The notes: generated from the sequence alone by a model not told the origin. DNA of 64,000 nucleotides from Galeopsis tetrahit (GCA_963675135.1 OY776120.1:27618001-27682000), one strand, 5' to 3'; positions 11,632-23,549 are shown, counted from the first letter of the stretch. Numbers and translations are program-made.

Positions 11632-12132
11632 TTCTTAGACACCTGCCACACACAGCTTCTCCTTCAGGGCAGTCGAGTTCAATGACTCCACCAAGCTTTT
11701 CTCCCAGTCTGAAAGCAATTTGTCTTGTCATTGAGTACAATTGAAGGCCATGAACCTAGATCCACATCGGAATCGTGTTGATGATCAGGTCCCGAGGCTG
11801 TTCATCTCCTCTGACTTTTGAGAGTATGAGCATATGACCGCTAACAATCCACGGTTGTCGGTAGAACGCCTTACTCCAGTCTAGTTCATCCTCAAAGTCG
11901 ATCAAAAAATATCCATCACCTAAATGTGCCGCACGAACATTTCCTTCAGGCCTCCAATTTTTTTTTCCAGAGTATTCACTAGATCCTTAAGGCTAGTAGG
12001 CCTTCGAATGGTAAAGCGCCCAAGTAAGGCGAACCTAGGGAGGATGAGTTCATGATGAGCTACTTGGAGGGGGGAGTTTTTGGTTTCAGAGAAGGAAACT
12101 TTTTCGAGGGGGATTCGAAGGTCGTCCGCCAT
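11632..12132 (-). pseudogene. LINE ORF1 N-terminal half (DUF4283-like)
   Basis: Starts at the ATG at 12132 with MADDLRIPLEKVSFSE. It continues with LPRFALLGRFTIRRPT and, after a frameshift near 11920, with sequence of the type GDGYFLIDFEDELDWSKAF and QLYSMTRQIAFRLGEKLGG. This order is usual for the DUF4283 RNA-binding region of plant LINE ORF1. The frame then meets the hAT MITE at 11631. The frameshift makes it non-functional. Confidence 0.85.
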
Positions 12133-12563
12133 AGTTGAGAGATAGAGAAAACTAAAGCAAGGAAAAGAAAGGTTTCTAGTTGGAATTACGGTGGGCTGCC
12201 TCCACACCCTTGAAATAATGCCTAACACCGCAACACTGGCCAATGTGCATCGACCTTGAAATCCAAGACACGAAACAATCATTACATTCAGTCCCCAAAT
12301 CAGAAGGAAACTGAAAGGATTCATTGGAAGAAGAAAGAAATCGGCGAAGATACAATGGCGTATCCCCAAAACACTCAAAAGAATTGTTGGAAGCAACAAA
12401 ATTCCGACACCTTAACTGCAATACGGCACATTCTGGAGAAGAGAGGGGAGGTAGTAGGGAATAATCATTGAAAAACACCACGATATTGGACAATCTGTTT
12501 GTGAACCTCAAGAAACCTTAGAAAACATCCGGACGAAAACAATTTTGGGAATCGCACCTAGTA
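12133..12563 (-). other. Probable LINE 5' leader
   Basis: Sequence upstream of the ORF1 start. Short open frames here are shadows without domains. Part of the stretch (GAATCGCACCTAGTA at the end) resembles the GTGAAATCGCACC tandem units at 14165-14283 on the other side of the solo LTR, which suggests the LTR split a continuous leader or repeat. Confidence 0.45.
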
Positions 12564-12568
12564 GAAAG

Positions 12569-14141
12569 TGTTGGTTTATATTTACCAACAATGGCTTACA
12601 AGGAGACGGAAGGAAAATTAAATAAATGTAAATAAAATTACAATGTCTTCAAGCTTTCCAAAAGAGGCAACTTTCTTCTTTGGGCAGGCTTCTTGAAATG
12701 GCAGGTCCGATTTCTTTGAATAGCAGCACTAAAGAAACAGAAAAGGTTAGGGAAAATGGTCGAGTTAAGGTGATACATTTTTCCGTAAAACAAACACGTC
12801 CCGACTAGTGTTCACGGAGTGACAAGATGTTTCGAGAGGTAAAACGGCTCCGTCTTTCAACGAGCAACACCGCAGCGTACAAAGCTCCGACGAACTGAAG
12901 ACACGTCTGAACTGCAGTTTCAAATTCAAATTTGGGCTGGACTCGCATTGGGCTGCTCCTAAATTCGTGAGCTCTGAAAAAATATAGATGGCCTCCCAAG
13001 CCCAAAGTCCAATTACCAAGATCCAAGGCCAAGGCCAACAGACCCGACCCGGCGGTGCACGTGGCTTATTGAATTGTTCAATAGTCATTATAATTTAAAC
13101 TCTCTTAACTAACTCCTATCAATAAGGAGGAAACTAATTCTCACATTTATCAATGTGGGATAGTTATTAACACTAATCTCAATACATCACTTTTAAGTCT
13201 TAATCTTCGTACGTTAATTTCTCACTCACTGAAATTCAGTTTTGAGATTTTAAATATACCACGATCATCTACTTCGAGAGTAGAACGATCCTATAACATT
13301 TAGGAGGGTGTATTCAATTGAGATTCTATTGGATTTTTTTGGACTTTAAAAAGTACGTGGATTTATAAAATCTATAGAGTCCATACAGAGTTTGACTGGG
13401 TTTTTTAATTGATTTATATGGATTTTCATAGACTTGACAGAATTGTGGAATATTTTTTTTATTGATTTACATAGATTTTCATAAACTCCGATATTGATGC
13501 AAATAGTTCTTTTTAATATGAAGTGTTTTAAAAAAAAAATTAATATTATATATATATATATTATATAAAATATTTTACCAATAATATATATATAAATATA
13601 TAAAGTATTTTACTAATAATATATATATATATAAAGTTTATATATTAATTCGGGCGGGTCGGATACCCGCGGGTCGGGCATAAGACTCAAACCTCACCCA
13701 TATTTTATACGGGGCGAATTTGACCTGACCCAAAGCTCGCGGGTGGAGTGGGTATCCGCGGGTCGGGTCAATATTGCTATTCCTACTTCTGATCTTTCGT
13801 CTTCCGAGTTCTCTGAGAGAATCCGTTGAAATTTCTTGTTTTTAGAAGATATTTTGGATAGTGGAATTTATTTATAATTTTGGGGGAGAATCCAACAAAA
13901 TTCATGGAGTATTAAAATCCATAAACTGTTGAATATCTAAAGATTTTTAAAGACTTTTTAAAATCTGTATTGAATACTTTAGAATTTTAAAAGACTTTTT
14001 AAAATCCGAATTGAATATAGAATCCACAACCAATACACCCCCTTAATTTCTCGGAAATTAAATATCCATACCCTCAAATAATTGATTAAATAATAATCAA
14101 TTAAATATTAAAAAATTGAATAAATCCTAATTTCTCCAACA
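12569..14141. mobile_element. Solo LTR (interrupted)
   Basis: Begins TGTTGG and ends CCAACA, the TG...CA inverted ends of an LTR, with an exact 5-bp duplication GAAAG at 12564-12568 and 14142-14146. After removal of the nested MITE (13303-14042 plus one TTA) the LTR is about 830 bp. No gag-pol sequence adjoins it, so it is read as a solo LTR left by recombination between two LTRs. The superfamily (Copia or Gypsy) cannot be decided from the LTR alone. Confidence 0.85.
13303..14042. mobile_element. PIF/Harbinger-like MITE in the solo LTR
   Basis: Ends GGAGGGTGTATTC and CCAATACACCCCC with the duplication TTA at 13300-13302 and 14043-14045. Subterminal sequence is palindromic (GGATTCTAT/ATAGAATCC). 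A patch at 13650-13780 with GGTCGGATACCCGCGGGTCGG and its partner GGTATCCGCGGGTCGGG may be a further degenerate insertion. AT dinucleotide runs lie at 13550-13630. Confidence 0.88.
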
Positions 14142-14164
14142 GAAAGTGAAATTCCCCCTAGACT

Positions 14165-14283
14165 AGGTGAAATCGCACCACAACTACGTGAAATCGCCTA
14201 TTTCGTGCGCTAGGTGAAATCGCCTATTTCGTGCGCTAGGTGAAATCGCACCACAACTACGTGAAATCGCCTATTTCGTGCGC
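14165..14283. repeat. Short tandem repeat, GTGAAATCGC units
   Basis: A 47-bp unit with AGGTGAAATCGCACC, ACTACGTGAAATCGCC and TATTTCGTGCGCT occurs twice (14165 and 14238) with a 26-bp partial copy between (14212). No protein is encoded. Confidence 0.8.
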
Positions 14284-14833
14284 GTACCCTCGACTCGCTT
14301 ACCCTTTCTCCAATTTACATCTCTCTATATTTTGTTTTTCCTACCTCAACTCTCTACTATCCATTTTATACAATATTACTTAATCTTCATGGAAAAAAAA
14401 AAGAGAAGGGAAATCTTTTGACTAGAAGCGGCAGTATAAAAATATACTGTATTTAAGAAGAAAATATAAATTACTTGTAAAATAAAGAAGGATACACTCG
14501 GGCGACATAATAACCTGTCCTGTCCTGTATATACAAACTTAACATGAAACAAAGGCATGTTTACTTTTTTTATTTTTTTAATAAATTGAAATAATCCATG
14601 AGGTGCATTGTGGATCCGGTTGGTACCAAGAAAGTGTGGTATAACTGGGCTCTAAGGACACAATCGAGTTGCTTAACGTCTGTAGTAATATGCATGGGGA
14701 AGTCTGTTATGGAATATTGTTGACTCTCTTCCACTAATGATGTCCCAAGTTCAATTCTCGCCTGGCCTAGAATAAATATTTACTAAAATATTAGTATTAT
14801 ATTTATCAATTTATATTTTATCAGATTGAGAGT
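14284..14833. other. AT-rich stretch without a supported gene
   Basis: A moderately GC patch at 14585-14770 contains GTATAACTGG and AAGTTCAATTCTC, loosely like pol III A and B boxes, but the spacing of about 105 bp is too wide for a normal tRNA-derived promoter. No target-site duplication or poly-T tail was recognised. Confidence 0.3.
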
Positions 14834-14840
14834 TCACGGT

Positions 14841-15081
14841 AGAGCTGTTATTCGAGCCGAGTACTTGAAGTTTGAGTCGAGTTCGGTTCGCCTCGATAAC
14901 ATTGACGAGTCAAAAAATGAGTTCGTTAACGAGCCTAATGAAATTAAAAGAAAAAATAAATAGATATCAAGCCTAACGAGTCGAGTTGGCTCGTTAGTAA
15001 ATCGAGTATATAACGATCGAGCTCGAGGCTTATCAAGCCGAGTCGAGCTCACGAGTAGCTCGGTTGATTTAATAGCACTAG
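14841..15081. mobile_element. Degenerate hAT-like MITE
   Basis: Ends TAGAGCTGTTATTCGAGCCGAG and a right end whose reverse complement reads TAGTGCTATTAAATCAACCG. Inside are GAGCTCG/CGAGCTC palindromic motifs and TCGAGTTGGCTCGTTAG, typical of a common plant hAT MITE type. No clean 8-bp duplication was found, so the boundaries are approximate. Confidence 0.5.
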
Positions 15082-15584
15082 GTACAAGTAGTGAGAGTTC
15101 TTTCTATCTCTCCCACCCTTATCTAAAGATGAAAATATCGTGAATATATCGTAAATTTGGATATTGCAATATGAATATTAGAGTTCAATGTATTTTTTCA
15201 TGAGTATCACGAATATATATATATATATATATATATAGCAAAATATAGAAGTTGATATCGTTCAATCATAGTGTAAAATTGGACGTAAATTGAAAAGAAT
15301 CGTGGATATATTGCACAATATTGTCAAATTCGAATTTTTTAAATCTTATTTTTTTATGTATAAAATTATACTTTTTTTTTTGAGTAGTGCAATGGAATAT
15401 ATTTTCAATTCGCCAATTATATTTAGTAATTTTATAAACATATTATTAGAAAATTAATATACAATAATTAATTCTCCACCTCTCTATAAGTTCGAACTTT
15501 TAGATGAGATAGTATTTTTTTTATGATATCAAAGCCTCAAGACTCACGCTCCTGGATTACCCTTCTATAAATTTGGACTTTTAG

Positions 15585-15769
15585 ATACATATTTGACCTT
15601 GAAGAACTTTTAAAACAACTCTCCAAGTGGGAGCTGTCCAAGCTAAATTGCACTTGGAGAGCCCTAAATTGCACTTGGACAGCCCTTAAGGGCTCTCCAA
15701 GTGCAATTTAGCTTGGACAGCTCCCACTTGGAGAGCTCTTTTAAAAGCTCTCCAAGGCCAAATATGTAT
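15585..15769. mobile_element. Palindromic foldback mini-element, copy 1
   Basis: Almost the whole 185 bp is self-complementary. The outer ends are ATACATATTTG and CAAATATGTAT; the arms carry CTCTCCAAGTGGGAGCTG and CAGCTCCCACTTGGAGAG, and the centre has TTGCACTTGGA and its partner TCCAAGTGCAA. A transcript would form a long hairpin. A related copy lies at 52767-52903. No coding capacity and no clear target-site duplication. Confidence 0.8.
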
Positions 15770-16038
15770 CGACGTACCAATATTATTTGGACAAAGATGA
15801 TATTTTTTCATATACTATAATTAAATTTCATAGGTCATCATTGCAAATAATATTATAATAATCTCTAAAACATCATGTTAAATTTTATAATTTTAATTAA
15901 ATTTTTGTCATCTCTTTAACTTTTTAGTGATATTGCATATCATATATTTGTAAAATTAAGATTGAGATATTTTTTGTGATATCAATATTTTCTTCGTGGC
16001 CTTCCTCAAAAGTGTAGGGTAAGTCCTACTACCACCAC
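15770..16038. other. AT-rich stretch, nothing recognised
   Basis: AT-rich sequence between the foldback element and the MITE at 16042, with no recognisable repeat or gene. Confidence 0.4.
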
Positions 16039-16075
16039 TTAGGCCCTCTCTAGTGGGAAGGTTTTTTGGTGACAT

Positions 16076-19000
16076 CACTATGCCAAATAAGCTGATAGAC
16101 AGCGGTTAAAAACCGCTGTAAATTGATATCAGCAACCGCTGTGGTACAAAGCGCTGTAGAAAGAGGGCGCTGATAGACAGCGGTTATTAACCGCTGTCGT
16201 ATCTATATACAACAGCGGTTATCAACCGCTGTTATTCCATCAAAACCACTGTGGTATGTCCTCGGTTTTAACATCTTACAATATTTACGACAGCGGTTTT
16301 ATTAGTTATGACAGCGGTTATGAACCGCTGTTGTTTGAATTTACTACTGCGGTTTTTAACCGCTGTTGTTTGGAATTACTACAACGGTTTTTAACCGCTG
16401 TTGTTTTGAATTACTACAACGGTTTTTAACCGCTGTTATTTATTAACAACCGTTGTTGTACTTGCTCTATAACAGCAGTTGTATTAGCTATAACAACGGT
16501 TATTAGCCGCTGTTGTATATATCCAATATTTTAAAAAAAATAATGAAATTTTCATTGGCTAAATTAATAAAAATAAAATACAAAATCTAAAAAACCATAA
16601 ATTGATTAATTGTGAATGAAATTAAAATTCCTTACAAAATCCACCAATCATCATAATTAATGTTCAATATACGACACATCTATGTATATATATAAATTCA
16701 ACTAAGCCACTATTACAATAAATTTATTAATTAGCAATCCCTCCCAACACACGTGCTTTCTTTTCTTCTCCGACCGTACGTTGTCAATTTGAGCTTTCCT
16801 GTAAGTTTTTTCAACAAACTATTAATTACAAGCACATAAAATATTATAAGGGACAAAAAAGTCAATTAATTAATAAATATAATGTGATTGTAAAGTACAA
16901 AAATTACCATTAATTGCAGCGAGTATATGTCAATAAGCCTATAAGATACTAACAAAAAAAAGTAAACAAAGTTCATAAGAGGATGTTAACGTACTTACAA
17001 GCATAGCGTTATGATTCTCTTACAATAACACAAATGTAGCTTTCCAACTTAGCACCATTATTCCATACAGGCTGCCCATATTCGTTGAAAACTACTTTTG
17101 TCCTTACTCCACCAATCCGACCCTTATAAAAACATTGTATGTGTGTAGGTCCTCTCCAACAATTACCATGTAATCGTCTCTAGTGGATTCAAGAACCAAT
17201 TGATCCTAATATTGAAACAAGTTGTTATTCTAAAAAACTATATAAGCAAAAAACATAAAAAAAAAAAAAATGTGATTGAGAGAGACCTGGGGATTGGGTA
17301 ATGAAAGAACTTGCGGGTGGAGGAGAAGATGATGAGGGCGACGGACTGGACTGTAGATGGACAATGTATTGCGACAAGGTGAAGAAGGAACAACTGCGCA
17401 CACAAATATGTGGAATGAATCTATAAGCAAAAAAACATACAAAAAAAAAAGAGTGAGAGAAACCTTAAACTTGGGTAGTGAAAGAACTTGCGGATGGAAG
17501 AGAAGATGATGAGGGCGACCACGGGACTGTAGGTGGACAACGTACGCAACCGGCGTCTTCTTTAATGGTTTAACCGCACACTCACTTTAACATTTACAGG
17601 GTGGGGCGGTTACATATAATATAATTATATCTACTTGATAATATTGATTATATTTATGTGAGAATAATAAAATCTAGAAATTATTTTAAATAAATATTAA
17701 ATTTATTTTATAAGCATATAATAATTAAAATATCAAATTTATTTTATAAACATATACTCTTAATAATTAAATTTGAATTATATCTAAACTTATCTATAAG
17801 ATTAAATAAATTTTGGTATTTAATATTCCTTTTTTAATTCAACCTCGCTCGGATTCTACTTCCAGCCTTTGTTTGTTTAAGTAAAATTCTATTGATTTAT
17901 AAATATTTATCTTAAATAAAATTCTTTATTTTATTTTTATTAATTTGATCATATATATATATATATATTAATTTTAACTGTTATATATACGCTTTTTCTC
18001 TTTTTTTGTTATAAATATTTATCTCAAATAAAATTATTTTTTTATTAATTTGATCAAAATAATTTGAGAATAAATAATTTTATTTGAGGTAAATATTCAT
18101 AAATCAATGAAAAATATTATACGCTTTTTATGTTTATACTTATTATTTTTTTTTTTATGTTTTACCCCCTTTCCTTTTTATGGGATTTTGTTGTATCAAT
18201 GATTTATGAATATTAAAAATCCTTCATTGATTTATGATCCAACTTAATAAAAAAATAATTCGAACCCAAAAATTTATAAGAAATATTTCACATTTACAAT
18301 AATATTATATAAATAAATTATTTTATCATCAGAATTTAAATCCATCAACAATAATCTACATCTTATAAGGATGACCCACCAACCTAAATTAGAGGTGAGT
18401 GCAATCTCATATTTTTCTATTTCAAGAAAAGAGAATATATATATATATATATATATATATTATGTATTTCATGTATAGAAAAATATGATTCTCATAAATT
18501 GAGTAAAGAGAACAAATCAAGGCATATTAATAAACGTTAGAGAAAGAGAATGATTAGAAGAGTTTTCATACATCTTCCTTTTTTATTTGTTTATGAACTA
18601 CCGGTGATTTTCTTTCTAGATTTTTCCTAATTCTTTAATTTGTTTCTTATGTTTTTCTCTAACATTTTAGAACTATTCCTTGATTTCATGAAATCTAACA
18701 ATCAAATTCCACACCAACAGAAGAAATGAATGATCAATTTATATCTCTAACAGCGGCTGCTCTCACATAACGAGGGGCGCTTGGGGGGAGATCAAAAGAC
18801 AAGAAAAATATTAGATTTTCTTAATTTGTTTAATAATAATATAATATATATAGGACCTGATATTTTATAAATTTTAATGATTTTTTTATTAATAATATAA
18901 TATATAGGAACAAATATTTTTAAACTTATATAGTTGTTTAATCAAAATAAGTATATTGTGTTAATCATTATATATTTCTTAATTGATAAAACTTAAAAAA

Positions 19001-19448
19001 TAATTAAATTAAAAATAAAATTTTTTATAAATCAATTAAATCTAAATAAAATCTTAAGAATATGAAATAATCAAATACAATTTTGAAGATTAATTACCAT
19101 ATTTATTTTTTTAATTGATTTTTTTAATATATTTATTTTTTGAGAATTTAATTGTATTTCATAAAAAAAAATCTGGTAATTTAAAAAAATATTATCATAT
19201 TTTTTTATTTTATTTAATTATTTTTAAAGATTAATTTGATTATATTCCATAAGAGAAGCTATTACAGCGCATAACTAAAACATATCACAGCGGTTACGAA
19301 AAACCGCTGTCTATCAGCGCACAAATGGAACCTATGACAGCGGTTCTGAAAAAATATGTATATGACAGCGGTTTTTGAAGATTTAACAGCGGTTCTTTTT
19401 AGAACCGCTGTTATTCAACTGCTGTAAAAAGCATAATTTGGCATAGTG
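16076..19448. mobile_element. Non-autonomous CACTA transposon B
   Basis: Ends CACTATGCCAAAT and AATTTGGCATAGTG (one-base gap apart), with the 3-bp duplication CAT at 16073-16075 and 19449-19451. Subterminal units are palindromes of the AGCGGTTAAAAACCGCT type, many in about 16095-16520 and four or more in 19265-19430. No transposase gene was recognised in the AT-rich 2.7-kb middle, which has only short shadow frames and the internal duplication at 17240-17541. Confidence 0.93.
17240..17541. repeat. Direct duplication inside CACTA B
   Basis: Two copies of about 120 bp start near 17240 and 17419, sharing TATAAGCAAAAAACATA, GTAATGAAAGAACTTGCGG-like, GAGAAGATGATGAGGGCGAC and ACTGTAG-TGGACAA segments. 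They may be copies of an exon or leader from a lost gene of the parent element. No protein domain is visible. Confidence 0.65.
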
Positions 19449-19811
19449 CATGGAACACACAAAAATCTTGTGGGGAGGTTTTTAGCCATTGGAAAGAAAG
19501 TTTGGTGGTTGAGGTTTTTTTGGGAGATTGTAACATTTAAACCTAGATTTTTTGAGAGAGAGAGAGAGAGTGAGGTGGGCCCTCCAAAAACCATATATAC
19601 AGCAATTTTTGAGAGAGAGAGAGAGAGAGAGTGAGGTGGGCCCCCAATAAGAAATGAAAGAAAATGAGGTGGGCCCCCAAAAACCTACTTTTTGGGTTTA
19701 TTGTTAGGGGAGGAGTTTGGTTTTGGAGGTTGGAGTTTTTTGCTTTTGAAGTGGCGCACATGTGGCAAGAAAAAACTTACTTTTTGGGGTTTATGATTGG
19801 GGAGGGCCTTA

Positions 19812-20235
19812 AGGGATGTTTCCTTTTGGTTTTAAAAACCAGGTTTTGGATTTCAAGATTCAAAACCCGTTTTACTTCGGGATTTAAAAACCGGTTTTCA
19901 AAATTCACTCAAAACCACCCTTATCAAACATATTGATTTGACATAAAGTTATATCTATATAATATTACTCCAATCATTATATTCTTTTTCAACAATAATA
20001 TAATAATACTATAATAATATAATACATTTAATCAACTAATCATTATAATCTCACCAAACAATAATATAATAATACAAACTCATTCAATCTTACAACTTGA
20101 TTTGACATAAAGTTAAATCCTTCACTATTTCAAAACCCAAAAGAAACACCCATATTACTATTTATCGGAATTTCAAAAACCAGGATTTCAAAAATCTGAT
20201 TTTTAAAACCACTCAAAGCCTAGAAGAAACACCCC
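19812..20235. mobile_element. Harbinger-like MITE abutting the previous MITE
   Basis: Ends AGGGATGTTTC and GAAACACCCC with TTA at 19809-19811 and 20236-20238. The arms repeat GGTTTTAAAAACCAGG-like and GGATTTCAAAAATC-like inverted segments. Its left TTA is the same trinucleotide as the right TTA of the element at 16042-19808. Confidence 0.75.
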
Positions 20236-20238
20236 TTA

Positions 20239-23200
20239 GGGTTGAGACTTGAGATGACACAAAGACACCTCATACTTATCCTACCCGAGAACTTTTATGA
20301 GGTATATAATCATGACAATTGTAACTAATATCTGAAATTCCCAAGGAATAAAATACGAGAATTAATAAAAGGGTAATAAATTGTAATTATCACCGTCACT
20401 AATTTAATAATTGCTAATGTGTAATGCACCAAATCAATGAATTACCTTTACACATCATAAAAATACAAAGAATCATGGAGGTAATAGTAAAAGTTGTTTA
20501 ATTTTAATAATTACAAATGGTTAATTGTTATGAAATATTAAATAATGTAGATGTACTTTGGTTTTTGTAAGTACATGAATATTATCTAAGATTCATCTAC
20601 TAGTATTAATTCTCAATGTATGCACTTTCCTATAATTAGGTGGTATGTCATCATTTTATAAGATAAAAAAGTTGAATTCAAAATTGAAAATATTCAAGTA
20701 AGCATAATAAGTATAGTAGACTTGAGCAATTTTTTAAATAAAAATTTTAAGGTAACAATATTCTACTTTTCTCAATTCATTATACGTTGTGTCTAATTTA
20801 AGAAAGCTAGAATTTGCAGCTCTATCTAGAGAAATAGTTTTGGAAGAAGTTTAAGAAATGGGTGTTTGAGATACTATTGTTAAAAGTGCATTATATGAGC
20901 GAAATACTTTTAGAAGAAATGAGTCTAATGCAACTAGTTGAACATTTAAAATTAAATGATACTACATGTAACATATGTACTACTTTTCCTTGAAACATGG
21001 AATTGATTGGGGGATTCGAATACTCAAATCACATTAATATAACATTATGGTTGTAGAAATAAATAAATAAATGATAGTAGTCAAAATTAGATGGAAATGA
21101 TAGTCAAACTTGAGAGCAGGTCCCCTACCCACTTTTTCAGCCCTTAAAGCAAAGCATGTCAGATTTTATTCATTCTCATTATTTTATTTTAATCGTTGTG
21201 AATATAGTAAATTCCACATCAACTATTTTTTGTTTTTGTTTTTAATGAGTAGTACTATATAATAAGAAAAGGATAATCAAATTTATTAATTAGTTTAATA
21301 AGTACTCCTAATTAGGTTGTAATGGTGAATGAAAAGTTGATATATGTATGGTAGTCATGGTCTTAAGTGGGACAGTTTAGTCTGTTTGATGAATGAAAAG
21401 TTGATATATATATGTATGACTTTAATATTAAAAGTGGGACAGTTTTAATCTTTAATTTAATAGGATAACAACCACAAACAGCTTCTTTTCCCTTTATTTG
21501 ATAGTATTTCATTTTCACTTCTATTTCAAAGGGACCTACATTGCATAAAAGTTCTACGACACTATAACACCGCTCTTATCTAATTTCTTGTTACTTCCTT
21601 TTCATTTTGAATTTGGAACAAATTAAACATTTTTACTCTTCCTAGCTTTCATTTCTCTAATAACTTAATTCTTTTAAGCACGCCTCTCTATAAAATCATC
21701 TTAATTACTCCATTTGTCTCTATGAAACTCACTCATGAATTTTAAAACACAAAAATTAAGAAATATAATAAAATAAGTTAGTAAATATATTAAAGGTGGT
21801 ATGATTGAGATTAAATAAAATGTGAGAGAAAAGTAGTTAGTAAAAAATTGAAATTATAATTTTTGTTAGGACGAATGTAAAAAAAAAAAAAAGGTACATG
21901 TAGTCTTTGTTCTAAGAGAAATTGTAAGAGATTGATCTAATTGAATTTATTGCAGTTGTTTTACTGGTTGTTTTAACTGAATAATATTAATTATTTTAAT
22001 ATGCAGTTTTAATTAATGTGTAAATTTACATCATACAAATGATGTATAAGAGCCAACTCTTTATTTGAATACATCAAAAAAAAAAAAATGTATTCATTCG
22101 AACATCTGATAAAATTGGAACTATATAGAAAAAATAAGCATAATTAACCTCTGCGCAATACAACATGCATAAATTGAGAAAAGAAGAAAGAAAATTAATT
22201 GAAAAATTATACATCTTCTAAAGTTGATTTGTGCGTCCACTCGGGAAGTAATAAGTGTCTCTCTTTGCTTTTCTCAATTTATGATTGAGATAATATGATT
22301 ATGTAGGATAAATAGTGAACCATAAATAAGATTCCCATTTTCTCTGATCGAAATCATTATATATAATTCATTTCCAAAGCAAATTCTAAGGCTTTTTACT
22401 ACGAGTAGCCACGTGAAAGGTGAAAGAGTTGTGATAATTAAAATAAAAATATAATTAGATGATATAGATAATTATGGAGCTGAGTGAGTTGATTAGCGAT
22501 GATGGTTAATTAATAACCAAAATTAAGTTAAATTATTTGAACATAGACATGAATTTCGAATAATTAAGGACAATAATGAGCTGAAATTAAATCTCGTCAT
22601 TACTTGTTTTCCCTTTCACTCATTTATCTAATAATTCAAATTAAATTTGTTCTCAAGATGAATCTATATATTTACACATTTTTTTTAACTATAATATATT
22701 CCAAGAATATCAGTTTTTTTTTATTTTTATAGATTAGATGCTTCAAAACGAGCTACTTAATTACTTTCGGTGGCATAATTATAAATTTGAACCACTTCGA
22801 TTTATCTCAACAATTATCAGTTTTATTTATTTACAAAAAAGGAAAAAAAATTGCCCCTTTCAGTTTCATTGTGTAATATAAATAATCTCTTTAGATATTA
22901 TTCATCGGCTTGGAAGTAATAATATAATTAACAATATTCATTAAAGTTGATGTTTTAGGTGTTAATTTTTTTACAAAATTCTTGATGTTTTAATTTGTAG
23001 AATTTTCAAAATGATTATTAAAAAATTTCACACGTTATATTACCCCTATCATTATTATTTGAGGAAGTATTGTGTGAGATGATCTCATAAATGAGACATA
23101 TGTCTACTTTTACATTTGTACTTTATTTTGCTTGAAAATATGATTTGGATAAGATCATAAGTTAACTGGTTATACTATATGTATGTGATAAAAATTTATC

Positions 23201-23288
23201 GCATGCATGAGTTTGTTTCATACGTGTTTTATTTGACTATCCATTTGACCCAGACACGGACATGGGTTTGAATGTTAGAGTTGTTTAA
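20239..23288. other. AT-rich intergenic DNA
   Basis: About 3 kb without a convincing gene. A possible degenerate Stowaway-like element lies around 21706-21880 (starts CTCCATTTGTCTC after TA, ends near GGACGAATG). Poly(A) and poly(T) runs are scattered. No reading frame with recognisable domains was seen on either strand. Confidence 0.45.
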
Positions 23289-23290
23289 TA

Positions 23291-23549
23291 CTTCCTCCGT
23301 TACAGTGACATTTACTCAACTTTTTTCGTCCATTCCATTGAAAGTTATTCATTTTTTTTAGCAAACACCTTTCTCTCCATCAGATCACCTTAAATACATC
23401 TACTTATTCTATCATATTTTTTAAATCTCTGTACTTAAACCTCATAAGTAATATTTAAAATGATAAAGTGAAGTAGGTACGGAGTAATATTTTTAGTAAT
23501 TTTAAAAAGGACACAAAGGAAAACAAATAATTTAATGAAATAATGAGAG
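23291..23549. mobile_element. Degenerate Stowaway-like MITE
   Basis: Starts CTTCCTCCGTTACAGTGAC after TA and ends ATAATGAGAG before TA (23550-23551), with internal CGTCCATTCCATTGAAAG. This fits a decayed Tc1/mariner MITE of the CTCCCTCCGT type. The right end is the weaker one. Confidence 0.55.

Larger units (their letters stand above)
2789..12563 (-). mobile_element. Decayed L1-type LINE carrying two nested transposons
   Basis: Non-LTR retrotransposon read right to left. Its parts in transcription order are an ORF1 with DUF4283-like and CCHC zinc-knuckle regions (12132 to 9821), ORF2 endonuclease (9824 down), reverse transcriptase (9050-7205), zf-RVT region (7155-6480), RNase H (3490-3050) and a 10-base poly(A) tail, seen as T10 at 2789-2798. 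A CACTA element (3497-6393) and a hAT MITE (10732-11631) interrupt it. Many stops and frameshifts show it is inactive. The 5' limit is not fixed; the sequence up to the solo LTR at 12569, and perhaps beyond 14141, may belong to its 5' UTR. No confident LINE target-site duplication was found. Confidence 0.9.
16042..19808. mobile_element. PIF/Harbinger-like MITE split by CACTA B
   Basis: Ends GGCCCTCTCTAG and GGGGAGGGCC, each flanked by TTA (16039-16041 and 19809-19811). Only about 390 bp are its own; the remainder is CACTA element B (16076-19448). The right part includes duplicated GAGAGAGAGAGTGAGGTGGGCCC blocks (about 19555-19660). The right TTA is shared with the next MITE. Confidence 0.65.

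Noticed and set aside
2740..14300. Target-site duplication for the LINE
   Set aside because: TTTCTCC occurs before the T10 tract and again near 14305, but a 7-bp match in T/C-rich DNA is too weak and the 5' end is not fixed.
14585..14790. Possible tRNA-derived SINE
   Set aside because: A- and B-box-like motifs are about 105 bp apart, with no tail or target duplication, so the evidence is too weak.
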